DNA of 64,000 nt. It comes from Aquimarina mycalae (GTDB lineage Bacteria; Bacteroidota; Bacteroidia; Flavobacteriales; Flavobacteriaceae). Within the stretch, counting starts at the first letter, position 1; every line of letters starts with the position of its first letter. The notes beneath the pieces were generated by a model, which was not told the origin of the DNA, ran no database searches, and was given only the letters and a program-made list of their open reading frames with translations. Shown here piece by piece: positions 35,599 through 45,198 of this stretch. The DNA is taken from positions 186,001 to 250,000 of the forward strand of contig NZ_JARYGY010000005.1 in NCBI RefSeq assembly GCF_029906345.1. Direction: 5' to 3'. A program made the translations under genes and the position numbers.

Positions 35599-36603
35599 TT
35601 ATTTTTCTATAACTTTTAATACCAATTTCCCCATTTTATCTCCAGAAAACAATCGTAAAAACGTCTCATGAAAATTTTCAATCCCCTCATAAATATCTTC
35701 CTTGGTTTTTAACTTTCCTTGTGCAATCCAACCTCCCATTTCCATAGCAGCATTGCCATAATCTTTAGCATAATCCATAACTACCATTCCTTGCATCGTG
35801 GCACGATTTACCAATAAGGACAAATAATTTTTTGGTCCCCTCATGTCTTCCATACTATTATATTGTGAAATTGCTCCACAAATAACAATACGTGCGTGCA
35901 TGCGGATTCTGGACAAGGCTGCATCCAGAATTTCTCCTCCAACATTGTCAAAATACACATCGATTCCTTTTGGACATTCTCGTTTGATAGCATCATAAAT
36001 ATCTTCTGATTTATAATCAATCGCAGCATCAAAACCTAATTCATTAACTATGTAATTACATTTGTCTTTTCCTCCAGCAATTCCAACAACACGACAACCT
36101 TTAATTTTTGCTATTTGACCAACAACACTTCCCACAGCACCAGCAGCTCCTGATACCAACACTGTATCTCCTTCCTTGATCTTACCAACTTCTAATATCC
36201 CAAAATATGCTGTCATTCCTGGCATTCCTAAGGTTCCGATATATAGCGGTAACGGTGCTATACTAGGATCAACAGCATACCAGTTATCGCCATTGGTAGT
36301 TGTATATTGCTGTACACCTCCCCAACCAGTAAGATAATCTCCTTCTTTAAACTTAGGATGATTATTCGATTTAATTACTTTACCAATAGAACCTGCTCTC
36401 ATGACATCGTCTATTTCTACTGGTTCTATATATGATTTTCCTTCACGCATCCAACCTCTCATTGCTGGATCCAATGAAATATAGTGATGTTGAATCAGTA
36501 CTTCTCCTTCTTTAGGTTCTGGAATTGGGTTATTCTGTAATTCCCAAGTATTGGCATCTGGCAGTCCTTCTGGGCGGTTTTTTAAGATGATTTGTTTATT
36601 CAT
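35599..36603 (-). CDS. Zinc-free MDR reductase of the PTGR/CurA type
   Basis: The 334-residue protein matches the leukotriene-B4 dehydrogenase/prostaglandin-reductase branch (CurA-like): SLDPAMRGWM (30-42), then LGMPGMTAYFGILEVG and SGAAGAVGSVVGQIAK for NADPH, and DVYFDNVGGEILDAAL. These enzymes reduce conjugated double bonds of enones and alkenals. The gene is 33 bases downstream of the enoyl-CoA isomerase gene and coupled to the next MDR. Two different MDR reductases in a row suggest a substrate with more than one double bond or a keto group. Confidence 0.87.
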   Translation of the reverse strand: MNKQIILKNRPEGLPDANTWELQNNPIPEPKEGEVLIQHHYISLDPAMRGWMREGKSYIEPVEIDDVMRAGSIGKVIKSNNHPKFKEGDYLTGWGGVQQYTTTNGDNWYAVDPSIAPLPLYIGTLGMPGMTAYFGILEVGKIKEGDTVLVSGAAGAVGSVVGQIAKIKGCRVVGIAGGKDKCNYIVNELGFDAAIDYKSEDIYDAIKRECPKGIDVYFDNVGGEILDAALSRIRMHARIVICGAISQYNSMEDMRGPKNYLSLLVNRATMQGMVVMDYAKDYGNAAMEMGGWIAQGKLKTKEDIYEGIENFHETFLRLFSGDKMGKLVLKVIEK

Positions 36604-36636
36604 TGCGTGTAATTTATTTTTCTAAAAGATTTTAAT

Positions 36637-37401
36637 TTATTTTTTCTGAAGGCTCTCTACAAAAGCTTTCATTTTTGCTCTTATTTCTGGTTTCCACCAA
36701 AGTGAAATTGCTTGTTCTAAATCTACTGTAGGATCATCTTCCATACTTTCTAACCAATCTTTGCGAAGTTTATATTTGGTGTTCTTGAAAATATCTTCAT
36801 CGGCTCGTAAATATTCCTTCATTTTAGCTTCGGCTTTTGGTAATACTTGATCTAATGCACATACTTCATTCACCAATCCAGATACCAATGCCTCTTCTAC
36901 ATTCAATAGCTTTCCTCCTAAAATGTATTGATTTGCTTTTCCTTCTCCTAACCAAAAAGAATATCCTCTAATTAAATTGTTTGAAATTTGAATATTAACA
37001 GCGACTTCGTTTAATCCAATAGTATATTTTTCTCCTTCTGCCATAATTCGATGATCTGCTGTAATAGCAATCACGCAACCTCCTGCTGGAGAATATCCCG
37101 TTATTGCACATATCAAAGGTTTTGAAAACTTTGCCAATTGAATGTACATTCCTCCAAAATCATTAAAAAACTCGTTCATTTTTGGTTTGTCATAGCTATA
37201 CAATTCGATAACATCCAATCCTGCAGAAAAAAAATGAGGAATTCCTGTTACAATAACACCTTTTACAGTATCATCATTTTCTAAATCCGTAAATGCCTTT
37301 CTTATTTCTTTTGTCATTTGATGATTAATCGCATTCACTTTGCCTCTGTTCAATTGAACAATAGCATAATTTTGTTTTTTTTGAATTTTAACAGTGTGCA
37401 T
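36637..37401 (-). CDS. Crotonase-fold protein, ECI1-like delta3-delta2-enoyl-CoA isomerase
   Basis: The 254-residue protein has the crotonase fold. Oxyanion residues lie in FFSAGLDVIEL (52-62) and GYSPAGGCVIAITADHRIMA (about 113-132). After that comes KYTIGLNEVAVNI. The PAGGC..T-D-R and YxIGLNE segments are those of mitochondrial-type ECI1, in which the single Glu of the GLNE motif moves the double bond from C3 to C2. The second Glu of true hydratases is absent at the GGC region. An isomerase is therefore favoured over a hydratase. It shifts unsaturated acyl-CoA into beta-oxidation. Confidence 0.8.
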   Translation of the reverse strand: MHTVKIQKKQNYAIVQLNRGKVNAINHQMTKEIRKAFTDLENDDTVKGVIVTGIPHFFSAGLDVIELYSYDKPKMNEFFNDFGGMYIQLAKFSKPLICAITGYSPAGGCVIAITADHRIMAEGEKYTIGLNEVAVNIQISNNLIRGYSFWLGEGKANQYILGGKLLNVEEALVSGLVNEVCALDQVLPKAEAKMKEYLRADEDIFKNTKYKLRKDWLESMEDDPTVDLEQAISLWWKPEIRAKMKAFVESLQKK

Positions 37402-37437
37402 TCTTGGTATATAATGTGATTAGAAAATATTTATATT

Positions 37438-38193
37438 TTACAATGAAGTTCCTCCATCTAAGGTGATTGTCTGACCAGTAATAAATTTAGTACTATCAGA
37501 GGCCAACCAGACCACAGCTTCGGCTATTTCTTCTGCTAATCCATATCGTTTCATAGGGATTACACTTTTTAGCATCTGATCCATATCTGGTCTCACTGAT
37601 AATAGTTTACTTAATAGTGCAGATTCTGTATATCCAGGACAAACGGCATTAATACGAATGTTTTTAGTTGCATATTCTAAAGCTGCCGATTTGGTCATTC
37701 CTACTACTGCAAATTTACTTGCACTATAAGAAAGATTATTCAGGGAAGCTTTCAAACCAGCTAAAGAAGCAATATTTACAATATTTCCATAGCCTTGTTT
37801 CATCATCTGTTGTAATGCTAATTTCATACAATAGAATACTCCAGTTTGATTAACGGCAATAACACTATCCCAATCCTCTAATGTATATTCTGCAGTTTTA
37901 GACATGTTTCTTGGACCAATACCAGCGTTATTCACCATAATATCCAATTGCCCTAATTGTTCGACAGTTTTGGTTATCAATTGCTCTACGTCTTCAAATT
38001 TTGCAACATTAGCAGTAATCACAGTCGCTTTACCACCATTCTCAGCAATCTCATCAGCAATTTGTTTTGCTTTTGTTTCATTAATATCAGAAACCACTAC
38101 TATGGCCTGATGTTTTGCAAAATGTTTTGCAGTGGCTGCTCCTATTCCCGATCCAGCTCCTGTGACAATAACCACTTTATCTTTTACTTGCAT
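37438..38193 (-). CDS. SDR oxidoreductase
   Basis: The 251-residue classical SDR has VTGAGSGIGAATAKHF (8-23), NNAGIGPRNMSKTAEY, NIASLAGLKASLNNLSYSASKFA with the Ser-Tyr-Lys triad, and GQTITLDGGTSL at the C-terminus. It is 36 bases upstream of the ECI1-like gene. Substrate unknown; an acyl-CoA or hydroxy/keto intermediate of the cluster is expected. Confidence 0.85.
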   Translation of the reverse strand: MQVKDKVVIVTGAGSGIGAATAKHFAKHQAIVVVSDINETKAKQIADEIAENGGKATVITANVAKFEDVEQLITKTVEQLGQLDIMVNNAGIGPRNMSKTAEYTLEDWDSVIAVNQTGVFYCMKLALQQMMKQGYGNIVNIASLAGLKASLNNLSYSASKFAVVGMTKSAALEYATKNIRINAVCPGYTESALLSKLLSVRPDMDQMLKSVIPMKRYGLAEEIAEAVVWLASDSTKFITGQTITLDGGTSL

Positions 38194-38226
38194 ATTCTTT
38201 TATTTATTTTGAATTTAGAATAAAAA

Positions 38227-38613
38227 TTATTTGTCGATACTTAAAATCAATCTAGAATCTGCTAATGCACGACTACGCATTTCGGCAGGATATCCATCTT
38301 TGGTAATCATGGCAATAAATTCTTGTTTATTTTGGTATTCTACGATTAATACTTTATCCCATTCTATCGTGTCTTCTGGTCCTATCAAGCTAAACAAGGG
38401 TTTTCCTTGATAAATAATTTTAGCTTTGGTATTTTGAAAGAAAGGTACTACTGCTGCCATATATTGAGCATATGCTTCTGCTCCTGTGATATTTTCATCC
38501 TCAACTTTATCTTTAAATTTTAAAAGATTTATCATTTGAAAAGGTCCTTTAACTGGAAGTTCCATAAAGCTGTGAAATTGTTTTTGAGTGATGCTTGTGT
38601 GTGTATTATTCAT
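38227..38613 (-). CDS. DUF1330-like alpha+beta barrel protein
   Basis: The 128-residue protein resembles DUF1330/dimeric alpha-beta barrel proteins: PFQMINLLKFKDK near the start, AYAQYMAAVVPFF, IIYQGKPLFSLIGP, WDKVLIVEYQNKQEFIAMI, and the YPAEMRSRALADSRLI tail. No catalytic residues are evident. It lies between an SDR and a transglutaminase-like gene in the acyl-CoA cluster, 33 bases from its downstream neighbour. As a small protein in a kinase-containing cluster it invites comparison with LvaB, but similarity is not shown. Confidence 0.65.
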   Translation of the reverse strand: MNNTHTSITQKQFHSFMELPVKGPFQMINLLKFKDKVEDENITGAEAYAQYMAAVVPFFQNTKAKIIYQGKPLFSLIGPEDTIEWDKVLIVEYQNKQEFIAMITKDGYPAEMRSRALADSRLILSIDK

Positions 38614-38622
38614 AAAACTATT

Positions 38623-39258
38623 TTATAATCTAATTTCGTTTAACCCTTCATATTGTTTATAAATCGCAGTATAATGTTCTTTGATATTATTCAATATAAA
38701 CTCATAAGGAACATCTTCAAAATACCCATAATCCTCAATATATTCCATAAATACTCCACCTTGATTATCATATTCCTGAAACATAGAATCTTGTTCCCCA
38801 TCAAATTCTAACGGTGCAACATTACATTTTTCACATAATGCTTTATTAAAAGCTGGTGAAGCCTTTAACCATTTCCCATTCAGGTAAACGTTAATCATTC
38901 CATGAGGTGTCAACTCATTGGTTCCGAATTTTTCTATCAATCGCTCTACTCCAATATGGTTTTTTACTTTTGCCAGATGAATTCTCGCTGGTATCCCTAA
39001 CCCTCTTAAGCAAGCAATTAACAATATTGCTTTATCTAGACAATGTCCACTATTTTTTTTTGCTGTGGTACTTGCTTTATATGCCTCTTTATTAAGACGG
39101 ATATAGTAAGGATCATACCTCCAGCCATCTCTCACTTTAATATATAATTGCTTTACTTTTTCTTTAGTCGTTAATGTTTCTGTATTAAACTCATCAATAA
39201 TGTGTTGGATTTCATCCGTATCATAATCAAAATAATATGTCTTCGCTAAATAATCCAT
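38623..39258 (-). CDS. Transglutaminase-like (papain-fold) protein
   Basis: The 211-residue protein has a transglutaminase core: KNSGHCLDKAILLIACLRGLGIPARI with the nucleophile-position Cys in GHCLDKA, and a HGMINVYLNGKWLKASPAFN segment with His. The third residue, usually Asp, is here in a SPAFN context, as in a subgroup ending KxTPAFN. It has no signal peptide. It is 9 bases before the DUF1330-like gene. Its job in an acyl-CoA cluster is obscure; thioester or amide hydrolysis is possible for this fold. Confidence 0.75.
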   Translation of the reverse strand: MDYLAKTYYFDYDTDEIQHIIDEFNTETLTTKEKVKQLYIKVRDGWRYDPYYIRLNKEAYKASTTAKKNSGHCLDKAILLIACLRGLGIPARIHLAKVKNHIGVERLIEKFGTNELTPHGMINVYLNGKWLKASPAFNKALCEKCNVAPLEFDGEQDSMFQEYDNQGGVFMEYIEDYGYFEDVPYEFILNNIKEHYTAIYKQYEGLNEIRL

Positions 39259-39269
39259 TGTACTATTCT

Positions 39270-40322
39270 TTAATCTATTTTCTTAGTCCGAATGGCTTGC
39301 CAAGCCAAATTACAAAGCAACTCCGCTGCTTTGTTTAATTGCGCAAATCGAGGATCAGTAGTAAGTCCTTTATTATATCTGTAATAAATCTGCTGAGCGA
39401 TCACAGCTATTTTAAAGAGCCCAAAAGCATAATAGAACACCAAATGATTAACATCTCTTCCGCTTTTTTCTGTATATAATTGCACTATTTCGCTTCTACT
39501 CGGATTTCCTTCCATAATCGTTGGTGATGGAATGCCTTGTTGCACAAAAGCATGGTCACTACTCATGGTCCAATATCCAAGAGAAGTTCCTAAATCCATC
39601 AAAGGGTCTCCCAGTGTTGCCATTTCCCAATCTAACACTGCTATTACCTCTTTCCATTTATCGTTTTTAAAAACTACATTATCATACTTAAAATCGTTAT
39701 GAACCAAACTATATCTATATTCTTTTGGTTGATACTCTTCCATCCATTTCATCACCTTTTCTGCAGAAGGAACATCATCTGTTGCCGCATTAAGATATTG
39801 CTTCCCCCAATTTAGCACCTGTCGCCCAACATATCCTTCTGGTTTACCAAGATCTTTAAGACCTACTTCTTTATAATCTATATTATGAAGTTCTACAAAC
39901 GTCTCTAACCAAGAATCTGCAATTGTTTTAAAATCAATTGCTGAAACCTCTCTTTTTTTAGCTTCGCGAGCACTAAGAATTATACCTTCTACTTTTTCCA
40001 TGATATAAAAAGAACATCCTAGAATGCTCTCATCATCTGTAAAAGCATACATTTTAGGTACCTTAGGAAAAGTTTTATATACACCAGATTGCACTTTGAA
40101 TTCGCGTCCCATATCATGCCCTCGTTTAATTGCTCCAAACGGAGGACGACGTAATACATATTCTTTATTTTCTATCTTCAACAAATAGGTTAGATTAGAA
40201 TAGCCATGAGTATATTGCTCTACGCTCCAGTCGCTTTTTTGATCATTAATAAGTCCTTCTTTATAGAGAAACGACTTTAATTCTTTTTCGTTTAGTTCTT
40301 CGCCTTTACGTACGTTTTGCAT
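39270..40322 (-). CDS. APH-fold kinase of the ACAD10/11 N-domain (LvaA) type
   Basis: The 350-residue protein has the aminoglycoside-phosphotransferase fold: a Gly/Arg-rich start (YTHGYSNLTYLLKI..YVLRRPP), the catalytic loop VHNDFKYDN with His208 and Asp210, and LDWEMATLGDPLMDLG. This is the sequence style of the kinase domain of ACAD10/ACAD11 and of LvaA, which phosphorylate 4-hydroxyacyl-CoA so that phosphate can be eliminated. The next gene upstream is an ACAD11-like dehydrogenase. The substrate is inferred, not demonstrated. It is 11 bases from the transglutaminase-like gene. Confidence 0.85.
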   Translation of the reverse strand: MQNVRKGEELNEKELKSFLYKEGLINDQKSDWSVEQYTHGYSNLTYLLKIENKEYVLRRPPFGAIKRGHDMGREFKVQSGVYKTFPKVPKMYAFTDDESILGCSFYIMEKVEGIILSAREAKKREVSAIDFKTIADSWLETFVELHNIDYKEVGLKDLGKPEGYVGRQVLNWGKQYLNAATDDVPSAEKVMKWMEEYQPKEYRYSLVHNDFKYDNVVFKNDKWKEVIAVLDWEMATLGDPLMDLGTSLGYWTMSSDHAFVQQGIPSPTIMEGNPSRSEIVQLYTEKSGRDVNHLVFYYAFGLFKIAVIAQQIYYRYNKGLTTDPRFAQLNKAAELLCNLAWQAIRTKKID

Positions 40323-40398
40323 TTTTGATAATTTGTATTGAAATAAGTTTTCTGCAGCCTAAAATTGATCTTTGATATAGAATAAAGTTTTACGTTTA

Positions 40399-41613
40399 TT
40401 ATTCTGAATATTTTTTTATAATACTTTTTCCCAGTTGGTACATATGCACTTCATCTGGTCCATCTGCTAAACGTAACATCCTAGCAGCTACAAAGAAATG
40501 TGCTAATGGCGTATCAGGACCCACTCCTTTTCCTCCATGTATCTGCATTGCTCGGTCTATCACTTTTAGTGCCATATTAGGAGCTACAATCTTTATCATA
40601 GCGATTAGATCCTTTGATGCCTTATTTCCTAACTTATCCATTTTATCAGCTGCAGAAAGCGTTAATAATCTTGCTTGTTCAATATCACACTGTGATGCTG
40701 CAATTTCTTGTCTAATACTGCTGTAATCTTTAAATGTTTTTCCAAATGCAATACGTTCAGCGGCCCTTTTAGACATTAATTCCAGAGAACGTTGAGCCAT
40801 TCCGATCAAACGCATACAATGATGAATACGTCCTGGTCCTAATCTATCTTGCGCAATTTCAAAACCTCTACCTTCTCCTAAAATCAAATTTTCTTTGGGT
40901 ACTCTAACATTATCTAGAACAATTTCGGCATGACCTTCTGGCGAATCATAAAACCCAAATACGGATAACGGTCTAATTATTTTTAATCCAGGTGTATCCA
41001 TTGGCACCAATATCATACTTTGTTGTTGGTGTCTAGGAGCATCAGGATCTGTTTTTCCCATTACAATAGCAATTTTACAACTAGGATTCATTCCTCCAGA
41101 AGACCACCATTTAGTGCCATTGATCACATAATCATCGCCATCACTTATTATAGAAGTTTCGATATTTGTAGCATCAGAAGAGGCCACCTGAGGTTCTGTC
41201 ATTAAAAAAGCAGAGCGGATTTCTCCATTCATTAAGGGTTCTAGCCATTTCTTTTGCTGTTCCTTTGAACCATATTTTGCCAGTACTTCCATATTTCCAG
41301 TATCAGGAGCACTACAATTAAATATCTCGGACGACCATAATACACGTCCCATAATCTCTGCTAAAGGCGCATATTCGAGATTTGTTAATCCTGGACTCAA
41401 CGAGCCGTAATTTTTTGGTAAAAACAAATTCCACAACCCAGCTGCTTTTGCTTTGGTTTTAAGGTCTTCCATTCCAGACCAATGTTTCCATCGGTTATCT
41501 GGATTATAGAGAAAAGCATTTACTTCTTCTTCTACAGGAAGTATATGTTCTTCAAAAAAAGAAGTTAACTTCTTTTGAAGCGTTATAATTTCTTCTGAGT
41601 AGTCAAAATTCAT
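40399..41613 (-). CDS. Acyl-CoA dehydrogenase, ACAD10/11 type
   Basis: The 404-residue flavoprotein has an N-terminal ACAD helical domain, then [32 protein letters not shown] and WWSSGG, followed by the C-terminal helices with [31 protein letters not shown] and [10 protein letters not shown]. The [10 protein letters not shown] and [11 protein letters not shown] strings are the hallmark of ACAD10/11 dehydrogenases, which together with a kinase convert 4-hydroxyacyl-CoA to enoyl-CoA. In mammals the kinase and dehydrogenase are fused; here they are separate adjacent genes, as in the lva operon. It lies 76 bases upstream of the kinase gene. Confidence 0.9.
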   Translation of the reverse strand: MNFDYSEEIITLQKKLTSFFEEHILPVEEEVNAFLYNPDNRWKHWSGMEDLKTKAKAAGLWNLFLPKNYGSLSPGLTNLEYAPLAEIMGRVLWSSEIFNCSAPDTGNMEVLAKYGSKEQQKKWLEPLMNGEIRSAFLMTEPQVASSDATNIETSIISDGDDYVINGTKWWSSGGMNPSCKIAIVMGKTDPDAPRHQQQSMILVPMDTPGLKIIRPLSVFGFYDSPEGHAEIVLDNVRVPKENLILGEGRGFEIAQDRLGPGRIHHCMRLIGMAQRSLELMSKRAAERIAFGKTFKDYSSIRQEIAASQCDIEQARLLTLSAADKMDKLGNKASKDLIAMIKIVAPNMALKVIDRAMQIHGGKGVGPDTPLAHFFVAARMLRLADGPDEVHMYQLGKSIIKKYSE

Positions 41614-41690
41614 GTTATATAGATCTTATGCCGTCAGATTTCGATCGACGTGACAGATTAATTATTATTAATATTTACGCTAAAAACAAA

Positions 41691-42467
41691 TTAACCTGCA
41701 ATCATATAACCGCCATCCGCGTTATATACACTGCCTGTCATATATGCTCCCGCTTCTGAAGCTAATAAGCATACCATTCCCGCCATTTCATTGGGCATTC
41801 CCATACGAGCTGTGGGTAATGTTTTTTCAATTTTATTTAGTAATTTTTCATTTTGCCAAAGAGCAGCACTAAACTTAGTTTTGATTAATCCTGGACATAG
41901 TACATTAGCACGAATTCCATATTGTCCCCATTCTTTTGCCTGGTTTTTGGTAAGCATTAATAGAGCCGCTTTACTAGTGCTGTACAATCCTAATCCCGCT
42001 CCTGGATGCAATGCTTCTACTGAAGCTATATTAATAATGCTTCCGCCTCCACGTTGTTTCATTGATGGTAACGTTAGGTTTGATAGCATCCAAGGTGCTT
42101 TTACATTAACATCCATTATTTTATCAAAAACACTTTCTTCTGCGTCCTCAATAGGTCCATAGATTGGATTAATTGCTGCATTATTCACTAAGATATCAAT
42201 GCCTCCATAATGTTCTATAGTTTTTTGCACTAACTGCTCACGTTGATCTGCTTTACCAATATGGCAAGCAATACCTATTGCATCAAATCCAGCTGTTTTG
42301 AATTCTTGAGCTACTTTGTCTACTGCTTCTTGACTGCGACTACTGATTACAACTTTAGCACCATGTTCTGCTAATCCTTGTGCGATTGCCATTCCTATTC
42401 CTTTACTGGAACCTGTAACAATCGCTACTTTTCCTTCTAAATTAAATGATTGTTTTATGCTGTTCAT
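41691..42467 (-). CDS. SDR oxidoreductase, possible LvaD-type
   Basis: The 258-residue SDR has VTGSSKGIGMAIAQGL, NNAAINPIYGPIEDAE, NIASVEALHPGAGLGLYSTSKAALL with the catalytic Tyr and Lys, and YNADGGYMIAG at the C-terminus. It sits directly upstream of the ACAD11-like gene. In levulinate operons an SDR in this neighbourhood reduces the 4-oxoacyl-CoA to the 4-hydroxy form, so the same activity is suggested by context alone. Confidence 0.83.
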   Translation of the reverse strand: MNSIKQSFNLEGKVAIVTGSSKGIGMAIAQGLAEHGAKVVISSRSQEAVDKVAQEFKTAGFDAIGIACHIGKADQREQLVQKTIEHYGGIDILVNNAAINPIYGPIEDAEESVFDKIMDVNVKAPWMLSNLTLPSMKQRGGGSIINIASVEALHPGAGLGLYSTSKAALLMLTKNQAKEWGQYGIRANVLCPGLIKTKFSAALWQNEKLLNKIEKTLPTARMGMPNEMAGMVCLLASEAGAYMTGSVYNADGGYMIAG

Positions 42468-42513
42468 TATGTTGTTAATGAATTAATATTTTAATTATAA
42501 ATGTGTATCTGAA

Positions 42514-44328
42514 TTAGTTGAACACTTCTTTCTTGCCTAGGATTGTCAATACCTCCTCATCCATCAGTATTTCTGCAAGACCACTAGTTTTTGGCAACTC
42601 ATATTTAAAATAAAATTTCATTGCATGAATCTTACTTTCATAAAATTCTTCAGAGTATTTATTTTTTCCAGTTACGATAGCATTTTTAGCGTTTGTTGCC
42701 ATATCCAACCAGATCCAAGCCATCGTAATATTACCAAAGAATTCCATAAATGGTGTTGCATCTGACAGAAAACGTTCATAGTCTCCCTTTTTAGCAAAAC
42801 CAATCAAAAAGCCTATTACTTTTTGAGTTAGTAATAGTTTTTCTCCTAACGTATTCGCATATCCTTTTAGATCGTCGTATTTTGAAGCTTCTCGGATAGT
42901 TTGCATTATTTCATTATTTAGCAATTCTAGCGCTTTACCATTTTCCATAAGAAGTTTTCTTCCGAGAAGGTCTTGGGATTGAATCCCTGTTGTCCCTTCA
43001 TATATTGGAAAAATACGGATATCTCTATGGTATTGTTGCAATATAAAATCCGAACAAAATCCATAACCCCCTAAAACTTGTAATCCATTAGAAACTGCAT
43101 GAGCTCCCATTTCAGAAGGGTAGGTTTTTACCATTGGTATAATTAATTCTAATAACAGGCTGTATTTCTCCTTTTCGGTAGTATCCTGCGATGTTTCCTT
43201 TAAATCATAATACTTCGATGCCAGTAACACCAAACTCAAGGAACCTTCTGCTATAACTTTCTGCAGGAGTAGCATTCTACGTACATCAGGATGATTAATG
43301 ATTAAGGTTTGTCCTTGTTCTGGATCTTTTTTTCCTGTACTCGCTAATTTTCTTCCTTGTGGTCGTTCTTTGGCATACTCTAACGAAGCTTGATAGGCTG
43401 CAGTAGCAATTGCCGCAGCACCGCGACCCACAGCAATACGAGCACCATTCATCATTAAAAACATATATTTCAAACCTTGATGTGCTTCTCCTACCAACCA
43501 ACCTTTACAGTCATTAGCATCACCAAAACCTAAATGTGTAGTACAGTAACCTCGTTGTCCCATTTTTTGAAAATCAGCGACCGTAGTAACATCATTAGGC
43601 TCTAAATCTCCATTAGCATTTGGTCGGTTTTTAGGAACAATAAACAATGAAATTCCTTTGGTTCCTGCAGGTGCTCCATCGATACGAGCCAACACAAGAT
43701 GTACGAAATTATCTGCATATTGATGATCACCACCAGAAATGAATATTTTCTGCCCTAAGATCTTATAAGAACCATCTTCCTGAGGAGTCGCTTTGGTTAC
43801 CACATCAGATAATGAACTACCTGCTTGTGGCTCTGTTAAACACATAGTTCCACCCCAATTACCTGAAAGCATATTGGGGACATAAATATCATTCAATTCT
43901 TTACTAGCGAAGTGAATAATCAATTCGGCTGCTCCAAGAGTTAACCCTACATATCCAGGCAAATGATTATTAGCCGCATCCTGAATAAAAGCAGATGCCG
44001 TATAAATCATCATTGGTAATTGCAAACCTCCTGCATCATAATCAAATGTGCCAGAGATCAATCCCATTTCACCTCCTTTTTTCATCATCACCTCTACCTG
44101 TTTATGCACTACTACTCCACCATCTTTATGATAAGCGGGATTTTCATCCATTTCTTTGAAATATGGAAACAATTCGCGGTCAGAAAACTCTTTTACAGAA
44201 TCTAGAAACAGGTTTAAGGACTCTTTATCATGATCAGCAAAACGATCTTGCTGCAGTACCTCCTCTAATTGATGAACATCATATAAAAGGTATTTTAGTG
44301 TATTTAAATCTATATATTCTTTAGCCAT
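42514..44328 (-). CDS. Long acyl-CoA dehydrogenase (about 600-residue, DmdC-like form)
   Basis: The 604-residue flavoprotein has an extra N-terminal helical part, the FAD-binding MCLTEPQAGSSLSDV segment near 165-180, ISGGDHQYADN, and the catalytic Glu444 in PIYEGTTGIQSQDLL. Residues 470-604 are an additional C-terminal helical domain present in the long-chain/FadE5/DmdC branch. It is first after the Crp/Fnr gene. Substrates in this branch range from 3-methylthiopropionyl-CoA to long acyl-CoA, so the exact one is open. Confidence 0.9.
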   Translation of the reverse strand: MAKEYIDLNTLKYLLYDVHQLEEVLQQDRFADHDKESLNLFLDSVKEFSDRELFPYFKEMDENPAYHKDGGVVVHKQVEVMMKKGGEMGLISGTFDYDAGGLQLPMMIYTASAFIQDAANNHLPGYVGLTLGAAELIIHFASKELNDIYVPNMLSGNWGGTMCLTEPQAGSSLSDVVTKATPQEDGSYKILGQKIFISGGDHQYADNFVHLVLARIDGAPAGTKGISLFIVPKNRPNANGDLEPNDVTTVADFQKMGQRGYCTTHLGFGDANDCKGWLVGEAHQGLKYMFLMMNGARIAVGRGAAAIATAAYQASLEYAKERPQGRKLASTGKKDPEQGQTLIINHPDVRRMLLLQKVIAEGSLSLVLLASKYYDLKETSQDTTEKEKYSLLLELIIPMVKTYPSEMGAHAVSNGLQVLGGYGFCSDFILQQYHRDIRIFPIYEGTTGIQSQDLLGRKLLMENGKALELLNNEIMQTIREASKYDDLKGYANTLGEKLLLTQKVIGFLIGFAKKGDYERFLSDATPFMEFFGNITMAWIWLDMATNAKNAIVTGKNKYSEEFYESKIHAMKFYFKYELPKTSGLAEILMDEEVLTILGKKEVFN

Positions 44329-44555
44329 TATGTGAAGTTTTAAGAAGTCGTTTGTTGACTACACAATAAATTTCGTGAATATTTAGTAGATTCTTATTAA
44401 ACTGGTTTAATAAATATGAATTTTATGATATTCTTATAACTAACCTACTAGTATAGAAAGTTATAAATATTTACTAATTATTTTAAAACAACTTTAAATC
44501 GTTCACACTTCTTTGCGCAGAAGCCCTACATTCTATTAATTGCTTTAAATTAAAA

Positions 44556-45128
44556 TTATTGTTGACTTAATCTTTTACGAATTTTGGAGAGTCCAACAGG
44601 TGTTAATCCCAGATAAGATGCGATCAAATATTGAGGGACACGTTGAAAAAGTGATGGACGTTTCTCTAATAATTGCAGGTATCGTTCTTGATTAGAAAGG
44701 TTTTTAAGCTGATTAATTCGTTGGAAATTATTAATAAAAGCTTTTTGCATAGATAATCTCCCAAAACGTTCCAACGCATGCGAATGATCAAATACTTTTA
44801 ATGCATCTGTTTTAGAAATCCTATATACAATAGAGTCTTCTGTAACTTCGAGATAAGATTCTGATGGGATTTCTTCTATATAAGGATATAAATCTGTAAA
44901 AAAGGAACCTTCTGTAAAAAACTCCATAACCCTTGTTATACCTTCTTCTATAGAATAAAAAGTAACACATCCTTGTTTCATAAAGTAGAAATCATGGATA
45001 TATTGACCTGGCTTCACTAAATGTGTACCTCTTTTAAAAGTCTCTTTTCTATAAAACTGTAGTCCAAACTCCATCTCTGAGTCGGTAACTGGTGTAAAAG
45101 AGCGTATTTTTTGTTCTAAATCTTTCAA
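44556..45128 (-). CDS. Crp/Fnr-family regulator at the head of the acyl-CoA cluster
   Basis: The 190-residue protein has a cyclic-nucleotide-binding-like fold (about 20-115) and a C-terminal helix-turn-helix (YLIASYLGLTPVGLSKIRKRL). It has no Cys motif for an iron-sulfur cluster, so it is not FNR-like. Translation appears to begin at TTG (45126-45128), because a stop codon lies two codons upstream in frame and the next ATG (45074) would remove conserved N-terminal residues. It precedes the long dehydrogenase by 227 bases on the same strand and may control it. Confidence 0.85.
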   Translation of the reverse strand: MKDLEQKIRSFTPVTDSEMEFGLQFYRKETFKRGTHLVKPGQYIHDFYFMKQGCVTFYSIEEGITRVMEFFTEGSFFTDLYPYIEEIPSESYLEVTEDSIVYRISKTDALKVFDHSHALERFGRLSMQKAFINNFQRINQLKNLSNQERYLQLLEKRPSLFQRVPQYLIASYLGLTPVGLSKIRKRLSQQ

Positions 45129-45198
45129 GACATCTTACTATGATAGCGAAAGAACAAAATATTTGGAGATTGAGCAAACTTGATGGATGCAAATACAA

